A stretch of 64,000 nt of DNA, taken from NCBI RefSeq assembly GCF_048544455.1, contig NC_133537.1, forward strand, positions 66,656,134 through 66,720,133, read 5' to 3'. The first letter of the stretch is position 1. Each line of letters opens with the position of its first letter. Source of the stretch: Silene latifolia. Its lineage: Eukaryota > Streptophyta > Magnoliopsida > Caryophyllales > Caryophyllaceae. Both the position numbers and the translations under genes were made by a program. Under the pieces are notes generated by a model, which was not told the DNA's origin, made no database searches, and saw only the letters and a program-made list of their open reading frames with translations. Shown here piece by piece: positions 42,642-54,600 of this stretch.

Positions 42642-43973
42642 TGTAACACCCCCATATACCAAGGAGCTTTAACAAGACCTTCCCCAGCAGATAAGGGCAT
42701 TACCATCTCAGTTGCCCGAGGAATAGTAATAATCAAATGTCAATAAAGGAACAGTTATATTAAATTACAGGTGATATAAACAAAATAAAAGATACATCTC
42801 GTGATAACTATCGACTAGGTGAAACTATCTCTGCCAAGACTCGTGGTAGACTCGTCCCTCCAAGCACCCAGCTATGATCCAGACATCAACCTGCTAAGAC
42901 CAACTGCTCACCATAGTGGATCACGGCAGACACAACACAAGAAGACAACACAACAACACCACACAAGGTCAGTAACTGAAGGAACAAATAAAAATGCAGA
43001 CACAACAAACATAGCAACACACATACACCACCTCCTCCAATCACCCACACATCTTTGACTGCCCGAAGGTCCAGTCCTGCCACATTACCAATCGCAACTA
43101 GTAATCCACACCTCCAGCAGGGGACCGCAGCCATTCCGACCTAAGCCCCGCTCATCTAATCCGAGCGATAACCCATGTTCCTTAATGTGCACATCTCCTT
43201 CTGTAAAGGGTTCCACAGAGGGCGAATCAAGGGCGTGAAGCCTCTCCCGCAAGTGACTCCACTCAGCTGAGGACGCACCTCACGAACTAGAGACAAACAA
43301 ATAACAATGATCAATAACAACCAATCTACACCACCAACAACGACACCAAGCCAATTACACAAACAATCGACATATAGATAACCAACAGTACTGAGTAGAA
43401 AAACCTACCTTTAGCAAACCGCAGTGATTCCACGCACGACCATAAGACAACAAGCAACCACCATAACCACCTATAATAACCATCATAACCATATATTACT
43501 ACTACCATAATCACAACTGAAACCAAGGGAGACGATGATGATGATGATGACAACATACCTATAAAAAGCAATCCGGCGTCAAGACCGCTACCCGACTCAT
43601 GCTTCCCATTCCCATGGTGTCTCCACCCTCAAAGGGTCCAAAAGGGTGACTCAAGGTGAAAGAGAAATGATGTGACGACATTTAGGTTTAAGAGAAAAGG
43701 AGAGGAAATGATTTGGGTTTCACGATATTGTGATATATAATTCCTCGCTGAACTCACGTTACTCGATCGAGTAAACGACTTACTCAATCGGGTGGCCTCT
43801 ACTCGATCGAGTGACTAAGCTACTCGATCGAGTAGCCTTCACTAGATCGAGTAACCAACACCTCAAAGGGTTATAACGTCACAAGGTTAGCTCGTAAGGT
43901 TTCCGAAGGTCTAGACAGGTGTCTTAGGTCAGTCAACGACGGTCAACGGGTCTCTAATAGGACGGGTATTACA
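42642..43973 (-). repeat. 5' LTR of D, complete
   Basis: 1332 bp, TGTAACACCC...GGTATTACA on the plus strand. It contains the fourth CGATCG array at 43764-43849. Confidence 0.85.
43764..43849. repeat. Phased CGATCG palindrome array, 5' LTR copy
   Basis: Cores at 43764, 43785 (variant CAATCG), 43804, 43825 and 43844 (variant AGATCG). Steps are 21, 19, 21 and 19, identical to the other LTR. Confidence 0.9.
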
Positions 43974-44227
43974 ATACCATTCCTAATAATGTCTCACTTA
44001 GAAAGGTATTAGGCCAAACTAGGCCCATTTGTATTAGGGTTTTTTTAGGGTTTAATCCCTTATCATTTTGTATTTAAACCCGACTTATGAATGAAATGAA
44101 CAACACAAAATTACCAATTTAATACACTTTGCAATCTTAACATGGTATTAGGTTTTAGGTTACGATCTAAACCCTAAATCTCGTCTCTTCCCTTCGTGTC
44201 TCTATCCTCTCCTTCTTTGGTCATTTG
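43974..44227 (+). repeat. Copia LTR 3' part and leader fragment
   Basis: TGTATTTAAACCC (TATA-like, ~44080), then TTAACA at 44142 followed at once by TGGTATTAGG, a diverged Met-tRNA primer-binding site. This has the look of the end of a plus-strand copia LTR plus 85 bp of leader. Confidence 0.5.
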
Positions 44228-44521
44228 TGTAACACCCCCTTCTTACCCGGCCAAGGTAATTGGGAGATGTTACCATCTCGGTTCCCCGAGGCGGTTAATC
44301 GGAGATATAATTAAGAAACATTTATTATAAATAAAAGTTTAGTTATTACAAACATAAACTAATGCATAAATGAAATACAACTCGTCTATGACTATGTCAT
44401 CCATGCTACACTACTCGACTCTTAGTCCAAGGCGCGGCCCAAATCTTGATCACGTCAACAAGCAAAACTGTAATCAACCTGCTCCACATATGATCGGAAA
44501 TATCATATGGATCGACATAAG
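44228..44521 (-). repeat. D-like LTR, left part
   Basis: Starts TGTAACACCCCCTTCTTACC, similar in kind to the D LTR, and includes TTACCATCTCGGTTCCCCGAGG as in D (42702-42722). It is interrupted by E1 at 44522 and resumes at 50491-51284. Confidence 0.6.
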
Positions 44522-45902
44522 TGATAGGCGGTCGCACACCTTTGCAAAGATAATATTTATACCCTAGACAACAAATGAATGTAGTACTTAGGGGTCGAAC
44601 CCAAAGGAGACGGGAGTTATTAATTAATTGTTATGGATTGAATTTTACCTTGGTAGATTATCGATTGATTTATTGGGTTGAAGTGATAAAACAATAATAA
44701 ATAAAATGTCTAGGGAGGTCGGGTCACACATGACAATTACGTAAATATATGATTATGTTAAACTCGGTAATAACAATATTGTCAATTGTTTAGGCTTAAA
44801 GACACCCACCTTACGATATTAGTGTCAACCATAGACCGGGTCCTAGAGAAACTCTCGTCCATGACTAGGTCGTCCTACTACACATGCTTAGTCTAATTCA
44901 ATTCCATGCCTCTCGACTTTTAGAACGAATGAACAAACTTAATCTACGATTACGGCCAATAACCAAAGATTAAATGTGACGTTGCAAACATGTGATAGAA
45001 ACAATTTATCAATATTAACTTAACCTCATTTTTACATTTATATTTTACTTAATCATGCATGGCTTCCCTTACTCCTTAGACAAATGTAACTACTCAAACA
45101 TGCTGAAAATGTAAACTACACTAATGATAATTAAAATGATAAACATAATGGAAATGTAAATAGAAATTACCTTGCAATATGGAAATGAACTAGAATTGGA
45201 AGAACAATGCTTGTAATGAAATAACTTGAAATGAAGCTTTGGAATATAACTTGAATGGAAATTGTATTGAAATGCTTATAACATAAAGTAAATCTAAACT
45301 AAGCTAAACTAATAACTAAACTAATATAACTACTAAACTTAGAGAGAATTATGAGAAATTGTGTAGAAAGATGGTGTCTAAAGGTGTGTGATTAGCAACC
45401 CTTATATAAGAAATAAGAGAGTAAAATTTGTAGAGGAATCCAAAATGGCATCGTAAGCACACTCTTAATTTTCTCTTCAATTCTTGGTTTAATGCTCAAG
45501 GAATCCTAAGTAAAGCCTAAATGCTCCTTTAATCACCCGGTTGAATGCAATGTTTGGCATCTTAGAGATGATCTCTATGTGACTTTAGCATCTTAGGCAT
45601 TTGTTGACTTGTGAATTATGGGCTTGACTTTGCATTTGTAATTCTTCAAATTAATCCATCATTTTATCCATGCAAGTCCATGAACATCTTCCATGTTGGT
45701 CCATCATCTCTTCTTTAACTTAGCTCATGCTTCTAGTATTTGTACCTGAGTAGAATTGGGCACATTTTAGCTCATTTCCTACAAAACATGAGAAAACATA
45801 CAAATGGAACTAGAAAGCAAATATTAGCTCATAAACACTAAAGGTAGTGCATAATACATATAAAATGGAGCTAATATAAGGGGTAAAAGTATGCACTTAT
45901 CA
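44522..45902 (-). repeat. E1 3' LTR
   Basis: 1381 bp, TGATAGGCGG...CACTTATCA on the plus strand. A minus-strand TATATAAGG stands near 45412-45419. Confidence 0.9.
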
Positions 45903-47803
45903 AACTCCCCCAAGCTAAACCCTTGCTTGTCCTCAAGCAAGAAACCATATCCCATCAAATGCAATTCTCTAAAACAAACTAAGCATAATGATTTAAAAAC
46001 CCGAATAAACATGGACAAGGGACAAAGCAAAAAATTGATGAGATTTACATGACGGCGTAGCATGGAAAACTTGAAATGAACCTTTAAGCTCTTGCATGAT
46101 CTTTTGACTTATGGACTTTCACAGGACACTCAAACTCTTTTATATGTGAAAGGACAATTTTGTGAATGAACACTTAACTATCCTCGACTTATAATAATGT
46201 GCCCGCAATCTAATATGGTAAACAATCAAAACTAGTAAGCCAAAACAATCAAATGTAAGCATGATAAAGAAGCCAAATGGGTAGGAAGAAGGCAATATGT
46301 AGTGGGTAAGAAGGGGGAACAAATGAATTATGGATTGTGGAGCTAATGTCAAGCTAGCAACAATCAAATGCAAGGATGCTCAATCCCAAAACTAACCCAA
46401 TATTACAATACAAAACATAGAAAAGTTCTCCAAAATGTATAAATGATGCATGAGAGCTCCCTACTACACCTCTTCTTCTCATTTTCAACACAATCTTTGC
46501 TTCTTCTTTTTCATGCTTTTCTTTCTTCATTTTTCAATGCATATTCAATCTTTTCATTTTTCTCATTCATTTTCATTCTTTCATTTTTCTTCAAACATTT
46601 TCTCTTTTTTTTCTTTCTTTTTTTCTCACATTTTTTCACAATCCCTCCATTTCTTTTCATAAGCACTAAGACCAAGCTCACATGACTTCCAACAATAAAC
46701 CATATCCCAATGAGCACCCAAACATTATCCAACGAAGCTACTAGCTTAACAAGGGTAAGCAATTTCAATGATGTAGCTAGGGATAAATTTTGTGAAGGGG
46801 TCAAAAAGGCTAAATTTATCATGTGAATGGCTCCAAAATGCTATAACAAATGAATGCATGCTTATAAAGAGATGAAATGAGGACCATACTTATGCGTTTT
46901 GATGAAACACACATCATAAGGAGACACTTACACTCACCTAAGAGAGACCGGATATGGATTCGTCGGTTTAAGGAGGCGCTACCTTACCAATTTGTAGCTT
47001 GCCAATAGTCAAGATCAAGCCTATTCGGTTCATTTTACATCTCCCACCTATTATGTCAAGACATCCCCATGTAGTAACTATCCCATCATAAAAGAATAAA
47101 TCATTAGTTTAAGCAATCATTAGGATATGCAAGACGGCATAAGTAGGACAAGCAAAGAATTAGAAGCAAAAATTCACAAAATTTTTTCAAAAATTCACAC
47201 AATTTTTTCAAAAATTCTCACTATATCTATACTAACTAAATGCAAACTAACTAATATGCGAATGCAATCTCCCCCCAAGCTAAACATAACATTGTCCTCA
47301 ATGTGTCAACAATCAAATTACCCAACTAAACCATAAAAATGGCGCAAAACACATAAACAAGAAGGACAAGAGGTCATATTTAATGGGTTGCGAGAAATAA
47401 ACTAAAGTGCAAAACAAAAAAAACTTACTAGACTTGATAGCCTCCTCCCAAGCTAGAACGGATACAGGGGACTCTTCCATTCATCAATAATTCAAGAAAA
47501 GGGCCAAAAATTGAAAGTTTGATGAAGGAATTATGTTTGCAAGTGATTAGGCAAGTTTTTCTTTTTTTTTTTTTTTAAAAAAAAAAAAATAATAAATTTT
47601 TTTTTTCGGAAAAAGTTGTGTCCCCGATCGGGGTTGACCATATCTACCCATATTTTGACTTTTTCCGCATTTCTTTCAGCTCCTCCGTTTGTTGAGTCAC
47701 GACCTCGAACGGGGTTGGATGCAAGGGGAAGCGTGAATTTTCTCCTTTAAGCCTCATTTTCTTCATTGTTCACCTATAAATCACAAAACCAACATCGTCA
47801 AGT
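45903..47803. other. E1 3' internal region
   Basis: Non-coding. It includes a pyrimidine-rich stretch (46480-46660), CAAAATTTTTTC repeats (47175-47215), T/A homopolymers (47560-47610) and CCCCGATCGGGGTTG near 47622. Largely matched by E2 (53097-54880). Confidence 0.6.
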
Positions 47804-48928
47804 CTAGTATTTTATTCCTAATTCTACGAGAAACAATAAATTGGGGAAAATTAAAAACAAGAACAAACTAGTTTTTTTCCTAATGGATCCTCCATCGTCC
47901 TCTAAAAAGCACGTCAATGCCCTTAGAAGTAAATCATATACCTGCGCATGGGCAATAGAAAAGCATATATACGCAATTGTTAAGATATTAGCTTGAAAGA
48001 TCAAAGATAAAGTAGGATAAATCTTATCAAAATGCGCATCCGAGATTTCAAAGAGAACCACTGTATCACTCCACTCGTCAGTAAGAGATGGAGCATCAAG
48101 CTTAAGACCATGAAACAAATTATTAGTGCATAACATATCATCATAAACGGTCTCAATTGGTTGGTATGAAAACTCTAAATGGTAGGACTTTGGGGAATTG
48201 GGGGTTTCATCCCACTTAACCTCTATGTCACATAGTCCACCATCTACTTGTAATGGGTCCACTATATCCTCCATGGAAGGATTTTTAAAGGGTTCTAAGG
48301 TCTCGGGTAAAACCTCGTTCTTTTCATTAAAAACGGGCCCAACATCGTCCACGACATGGGTGTCATCTACTACAATGTCAATGTCATGAGTCTCTAAATA
48401 GTCAATCGGAGTGATGTTATGGGGAATTTTAAAAGAAAAATTAGGACCATCATCATCATCTTCCAATAATTCTAAATTATTAGTTGCAAAAGACTCACAT
48501 TGGGAAGGTGGAAGAGTATAAGCTTCGATAAATCGCTCATTTCCTTCTCGCATTTCTGTGAGCATGTCTTCGAGCATTTTTATGATACCAGCCTCGGGAG
48601 CTTGTTGCTCCAAATGATCTTGAAGAAACATTGCACGCCTCAATTCTTCTTGGCGAGCTACCTCCCGACTTTTGCAAGCCATGAACTCAAAGAAATTCCA
48701 AAGCTCCGGCCCAACCATGTAGTAGACACTCCCATTACTCAAGTTAAGAGCCTTTTCACGGGTCTCGAGATTCATGCCATCAACCACGAGACGACCCAAG
48801 TAATCCGCATTAAGGACATACCCAAGGGAAATGAGGGGGATGAGTCTAGTGTTGCGGTAGTAGTAAAATCGAGCATAATAGTCATGGAAAGGCTCATCAT
48901 TGGGTTGTGGAATGAATTCGCTATTCAT
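47804..48928 (-). CDS. E1 gag-like protein
   Basis: An intact 374-codon ORF from ATG 48928 (MNSEFIPQPNDEPFHDYYARF). Residues ~11-95 follow the pattern of the Athila capsid region: ExxxxxYxRF, then VVDGMNLETREKALNLSNG, then ELWNFFEFMACKSREV. This compares with ESLYEAWERF, FWNGLYEDSR and WNKIEEMA in the Athila gag at 31519. The match is remote but collinear. After it come a charged helix (HLEQQAPEAGIIKMLEDMLTEMREGNERF) and a long acidic region (~150-290). No zinc knuckle and no protease. The last ~80 residues are hydrophobic and may be read-through of non-coding sequence. It could supply or modify capsids in trans-mobilisation. It begins ~150 bp from the primer-binding site. Confidence 0.55.
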   Translation of the reverse strand: MNSEFIPQPNDEPFHDYYARFYYYRNTRLIPLISLGYVLNADYLGRLVVDGMNLETREKALNLSNGSVYYMVGPELWNFFEFMACKSREVARQEELRRAMFLQDHLEQQAPEAGIIKMLEDMLTEMREGNERFIEAYTLPPSQCESFATNNLELLEDDDDGPNFSFKIPHNITPIDYLETHDIDIVVDDTHVVDDVGPVFNEKNEVLPETLEPFKNPSMEDIVDPLQVDGGLCDIEVKWDETPNSPKSYHLEFSYQPIETVYDDMLCTNNLFHGLKLDAPSLTDEWSDTVVLFEISDAHFDKIYPTLSLIFQANILTIAYICFSIAHAQVYDLLLRALTCFLEDDGGSIRKKTSLFLFLIFPNLLFLVELGIKY

Positions 48929-49076
48929 TATGAAAGGCCAATAGCTTTATCACCTATAAAAATAGGCACTAAAACTACAAGAAAAAGGTGAGATGAATCT
49001 CAAGGAACAAGTGTTCCTCGAGACAAAATAAAAAGAAAAAGATAAATTTCAACAACTAATAACAAACAAAACCGTC

Positions 49077-49094
49077 TCCCCGGCAACGGCGCCA
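49077..49094 (-). promoter_or_regulatory. E1 primer-binding site (tRNA-Asp type)
   Basis: TGGCGCCGTTGCCGGGGA on the minus strand, five bases from the LTR at 49100. It is the Athila-type site, linking E1 to that branch. Confidence 0.9.
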
Positions 49095-49099
49095 AAATT

Positions 49100-50490
49100 T
49101 GATAGGCGGTCCCATACCTATGCAAAGATAATATTTATACCCTAGACAACAAATGAATGTAGTACTTAGGGGCCGAACCCAAAGGAGACGGGAGTTATTA
49201 ATTAATTGTTATGGATTGAATTTTACCTTGGTAGATTATCGATTGATTTATTGGGTTGAAGTGATAAAACAGTAATAAATAAAATGCCTAGGGAGGTCGG
49301 GTCACACATGCCAATTACGTAAATATATGATTATGTTAAACTCGGTAATAACAATATTGTCAATTGTTTAGGATTAAAGACACCCACCTTACGATATTAG
49401 TGTCAACCATAGACCGGGTCCTAGAGAAACTCTCGTCCATGACTAGGTCGTCCTACTACACATGCTTAGTCTAATTCAATTCCATACTTCTCGACTTTTA
49501 GAACGAATGAACAAACTTAATATACGATTACGGCCAATAACCAAAGATTAAACGTGACGTTGCAAACATGTGATATAAACAATTTATCAATATTAACTTA
49601 ACCTCATTTTTACATTTATATATTACTTAATCATGCATTACTTCCCTTACTCCTTAGACAAATGTAACTACTCAAACATGCTGAAAATGTAAACTACACT
49701 AATGATAATTAAAATGATAAACATAATAGAAATGTAAATAGAAATTACCTTGCAATATGGAAATGAACTAGAAATGGAAGAACAATGCTTGTAATGAAAT
49801 AACTTGAAATGAAACTTTGGAATATAACTTGAATGGAAATTGTATTGAAATGCTTATAACATAAAGTAAATCTAAACTAAGCTAAGCTAATAACTAAACT
49901 AATGTAACTACTAAACTTAGAGAGAATTATGAGAAATTGTGTACAAAGATGGTTTCTAAAGGTGTGTGATTAGCACCCCTTATATAGGAAATAAGAGAGT
50001 AAAATTTGTAGAGGAATCCAAAATGGCATCGTAAGCACACTTTTAATTTTCTCTTCAATTCTTGGTTTAATGCTCAAGGAATCCTAAGTAAAGACTTAAT
50101 GCTCCTTTAATCACCCGGTTAAATGCAATGTTTGACATCTCAAAAAGGATCTCTATGTGACTTTAGCATCCTAGGCATTTGTTGACTTGTGAATTATGGG
50201 CTTGACTTTGCATTTGTAATTCTTCAAATTAATCCATCATTTTATCCATGCAAGTCCATGAACATCTTCCATGTTGGTCCATCATCTCTTCTTTAAATTA
50301 GTTCATGCTTCTAGTATTTGTACTTGAGTAGAATTGGGCTCATTTTATCTCATTTTCCTACAAAACATGAGAAAACAAACAAATGGAACTAGAGAGCAAA
50401 TATTAGCTCATAAACACTAAAGGTAGTGCATAATACATATAAAAAGGAGCTAATCTAAGGGGTAAAAGTATGTAAATTATGCACTTATCA
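49100..50490 (-). repeat. E1 5' LTR
   Basis: 1391 bp, closely matching 44522-45902. The main difference is an extra TGTAAATTA-type insertion near the right end. Confidence 0.9.
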
Positions 50491-51284
50491 ACATGCCACA
50501 TCGAAAATAGGTGACAATTACACAGACACACAAACGCCAGTTTCAATAAATAATTATAAGACACGATATGATAAGTAAATATGCAACATGCCAATAATAT
50601 GAATGAGGTACTATCAACAACCACCACGGTACCGGGACACGCCCAGACATACCGACAACCACACTGGTACCGGGATACGCCCAGACATACCAACAACCAC
50701 AAATAGGTACCGGGACACGCCCAGACGTACCGGGTCCGGAAGCCAACCTGATCCCTTGCCAGACATTATGTCTCAACCACACGAGTCCCTCCGTAACTCA
50801 AGCCATTAATGTGCACATCCCTCTTAGAGTGGGAAGCTCCAAGAGGCGACTTAAGCATAAGATGGTCTCTCAACCGTCTTGCGTCTCCTCAATAACCAAG
50901 TAACACCACCAATGATCTCCAACACAACACAACAATGACCATAAATGGAAAATACAACACGACACCAATTTATATGACTCATCATAAACTCAATCCCAAC
51001 ATATCAAGGATAAAACTTCCTCAAATACCAATATGATATCCAAATCGACTCATACTCGAAATGATGATGTAAGACTCATAAATATGCACACAAAAATGTT
51101 GAAACCAAGTAGGATAAACCTACCTTTTAGCATTCTTCACTAGGAACTCGAATCCCTCATGATTCCGTCTTGCAAGACCGTCTTAATCCTATACAATACC
51201 ACATAATAACTATCACAAATCATCGTACACTATAACATAATACAAAACTCCTTATTATTACCCACTAATTACCCTTATTATTCA
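50491..51284 (-). repeat. D-like LTR, right part
   Basis: Continuation of 44228-44521 after E1. It contains three copies of GGTACCGGGACACGCCCAGAC-like sequence (about 50629, 50668 and 50706, ~38 bp apart). It also has a block like the D LTR (ATTAATGTGCACATCCCTC, GATAAACCTACCTTTTAGC). The end is lost at the LINE. Confidence 0.55.
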
Positions 51285-51683
51285 TATTTTTTTTTGGGTG
51301 GAAGGTTAGAAATTCTCATTAAGCACATAAACAAGCAATTACAAGACTACCAATAATGGTACAATTTTGAATTTTGAATTATGAATCAAATAATCAATAT
51401 TTAATTGATTTGATCCACTCTTCATCACTAATTCTCTTAGTACATTTTAGCTAATAGATAGATCGAAATTTAAGCAGACTACCAATTTGCTGTATGACAA
51501 CTTCAGGACGCAGTAGGACCCCATCCATCCTTGCTTTATTGCATTGGAACCAAATAGCATAAAACAATGCTTGAATCCATGCGGCACTAACCATTTTCTT
51601 CACTTTTGCCCAAGGTTTGGAATGAACCCATTCCACTAATTTAGTGTCAGGCAGGTACAGATGAAGTTTGCAGCTTAACAAAT
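51285..51683 (-). mobile_element. LINE (L1-type) 3' end fragment
   Basis: A T9 run at ~51285 is the poly(A) tail of a minus-strand element. The ORF at 51681-51451 contains AWIQALFYAIWFQCNKARMD and LRPEVVIQQI, which resemble the C-terminal zf-RVT region of plant LINE ORF2. Reverse transcriptase itself is missing; the fragment is cut at 51683 by E2. Confidence 0.6.
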
Positions 51684-54600
51684 TGATAGGCTATCGCACA
51701 CCTATGCAAAGATAATATTTATACCCTAGACAACAAATGAATGTAGTACTTAGGGGTCGAACCCAAAGGAGACGGGAGTTATTAATTAATTGTTATGGAT
51801 TAAATTTTACCTTGGTAGATTATCGATTTATTGATTGGGTTGAAGTGATGTAATGATAAAAACAATAATAAAGAAAATGTCTAGGGAGGTCGGGTCACGT
51901 ATGCTAATTATGTAAATGCTCATGTCAAGTTACGAAGTTGATTTTACGATAAATGTTTAGGCTTAAAGACACCCACCTTACGATATTAGTGTCAACCATA
52001 GACCGGGTCCCAGAGAAACTCTCGTCCATGACTAGGTCGTCCTACTACACATGCTTAGTCTAATTCAATTCCGTGCCTCTCGACTTTAGAACGAACGAAC
52101 AAACTTAATCGATGAATAAGGCCTTTAAACATAGATTAAACATTATGGTGCAAACATGTGATAGAAACAATTATACAATATTAACTTATCCTTATTTTGA
52201 CATTTACATATTATTTAATCATGCATTGCTTCCTTTATTCCCTAGACAAAGGTAAATTATTCTAACATTGTGAAAATATAAACTAAACTAATGCTAAATG
52301 AAATGATAAATAACATATTTAAAATAAAGATATAATTACCTTGAATGGAAATAGAAGAACAATTGCAAATGGAAATAACTTGGAAATAACTTGGAATAAA
52401 TCTTGAACTTGATAATAGAAATGTTGTAATAAACTAATATAAGCTAAACTAAACTAAACTACTAATATTTAGAGATAATTTTGGAATAGAAATATGTGTA
52501 AGAGGTGAATCCAATGGTCGAGCATAGGCTCCTATTTATAGGAAAACAATAGGAGTAACGCATGCACCAAGGAGGAGCCAACCCCGATCGGATTTGGCAA
52601 CCCCGACGGGGTCGTAGTGTCCATCATATTTTCTCTTAATTCCGTCCTTAATTGCAAATGGTATCCTATGTTGACGATTAATGCCTTGTTTAATGGTGCG
52701 ATTAAGAGCATTAAGGAGGGCATCTTAAGTATTTTGGCATCCTAGGCTCTTCTTTAGCATCCAAATTTTCCACCACATTTTGGACTTAAATTCTTGGGCT
52801 TTGACTTGCACATTGACTTTGCTTGCATTTTCATTTTGATCCAACACTTTCTTCATGCAAATTCCATGCACTTCTAATACTTAGTCCAATATTGCTCTCA
52901 TACTTAGCCTTGCTTCTAGTGTTAACACATTTTATAGTACTTTAGCTCATTTAGCTCATTTTCCTACAAAACACACTTGAACACACAATTGCACTAGAAA
53001 CACAATATTAGCTTAAAAACACTTTGATAAGTACTAAATGATATGTAAAATCAAACTAATATAAGGGGTTAAAATGTATAGAAAATGCACTTATCAAACT
53101 CCCCCAAGCTAAGTCCTTGCTTGTCCTCAAGCAAGATCATCCCGACATTGCAAATCCCAAGTAGCTAACAAGCAATTGATTCAAATCCCGAAACAACATG
53201 GGCATAAGGATAAGCAAAATCATGGATGAGATTTATATGGCGGCGTAGCATGGATGACTTCAAGTAAACTTTCCGGCTCTTGCATGATCTTTTGACTTTC
53301 GGACTCTCACGATTCACTCATAACTCAATTTTGTGTAAAGGACATTTTTGTGAATAATCACTCAAGCTATCCTCGACTCATGAGAATGTGTCCGCAATCT
53401 AATATGGTAAACAATCAAATCATAAGCCAAAACAATCAAATGCAAGCAAATAATGAAGCCAAAGGGTTAGGAGAAGGCTTTATTGTGATATGGGACATAA
53501 GGGGGACAAATGATTATGGATATGTGGAGCTAATGTTAAGCTAGTAACAAAACCATGCGAAAATGCTCATTCCAACCCAAAATAGCCCAATTAGAAGACA
53601 AATGACTTCTTACATTACAAACCTTAAGAATTTCTCCAAAATATATAATTAACCATATGAGAAATCTTAACTTCTTCTTCTTCTACCACTTATTATTAAC
53701 ATCAACTTCATCAAACAAATCTTTTCTTTTCTTTTCTTATTTTTTTTTTCTCATCCTTTTTTTTTCATTTTTTCTTTCTTTTTTCTTTTTCTTCAACTCT
53801 AATTCTTTCTTTCATAGCACAACCGAAAAACAATGACATCCGGCAAACAAATTCATAATGACATAAATTTTAAAGAACATCCCAATTTTGAGCATCCCAT
53901 CACCAAAAGACATAGCTGCTAGCTTTAACAAGGATAGACTATTTTTAATGTAGCTAGGGAATAAGAACATGTGAAGGGGGCAAGAAAATGGCCAAATTTA
54001 TCAATGTGAATTTGGCTTCAAAAATGCATAGCAAAATGAAAGTAATGCTTAAAGAGATGAATTAAAGACCATACCTGTGCGTTTTGATGTAACACACACC
54101 ATAAGGAGACCTACCACTCACTTAAGTGAGACCAAATAAAGATGAAATGGTCTTTAAGGAGGTTCTACCTTACAAATTTTGTAGCTTGCCAAAAGTCAAG
54201 ATCAAGCCGACTTGGTTTAATTTCCATCTTCCACCTACTATGTCAAGACATCCCCATGCATGCTATATCCCGTCAAAAGTAGCGAATCAAGAGCTACCAA
54301 GCCAAAATGGGACAAACAAGAGGGCATAAGTAGGACAAGCAAAGAATTAGAAGCAAAAATTCACACAAATTTTTCAAAAATTCTCACTAAATTTATACTA
54401 ACTAAATGCAAACTAACTAATACGCGAATACAATCTCCCCCCAAGCTAAACATAACATTGTCCTTAATGTGCCATCAATCAAATTACCCAACGAAACCAT
54501 AAAAATGGCGCAAAGCACATAAACAAGGAGGACAAGAGGTCATATTTAATGGGTTGCGAGAAATAAACTAAAATGTAAAGGAAAGAAAACTTACTAGACT

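Larger units (their letters stand above)
25600..43973 (-). mobile_element. D: non-autonomous LTR element with ATHILA-ORF1-like gene (host of nested Athila)
   Basis: 5' LTR 43973-42642, Met-tRNA-type primer-binding site 42638-42627, leader, one broken gene, a ~1.9-kb 3' region, polypurine tract 26763-26746 and a truncated 3' LTR 26745-25600. LTR ends (TGTAATACCCG...GGTGTTACA) and tract resemble plant chromoviruses. After removing the nested Athila (29649-40728) the internal part is only ~4.8 kb with no gag, protease, RT or integrase visible. It would need trans-acting enzymes. The only gene is of the ATHILA ORF-1 type. Confidence 0.75.
44522..50490 (-). mobile_element. E1: non-autonomous LTR element with a gag-like ORF only
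   Basis: LTRs 44522-45902 (3') and 49100-50490 (5'), a tRNA-Asp primer-binding site at 49094-49077 and a polypurine tract AGCTTGGGGGAGTT next to 45902. The 3.2-kb interior has one ORF (48928-47804) and no pol. A second copy (E2) starts at 51684. Flanking 5-mers do not match exactly (ATAAG left, ACATG right), so the target duplication is unconfirmed. Confidence 0.8.

Noticed and set aside
46443..46685. Phe-rich ORFs suggesting a membrane protein
   Set aside because: They come from a TTC/TTT-rich pyrimidine tract in the E1 3' region. Frames are interchangeable.
44517..50495. Target-site duplication for E1
   Set aside because: The flanks ATAAG and ACATG do not match. ACATA/ACATG would need two extra bases at the left LTR edge.
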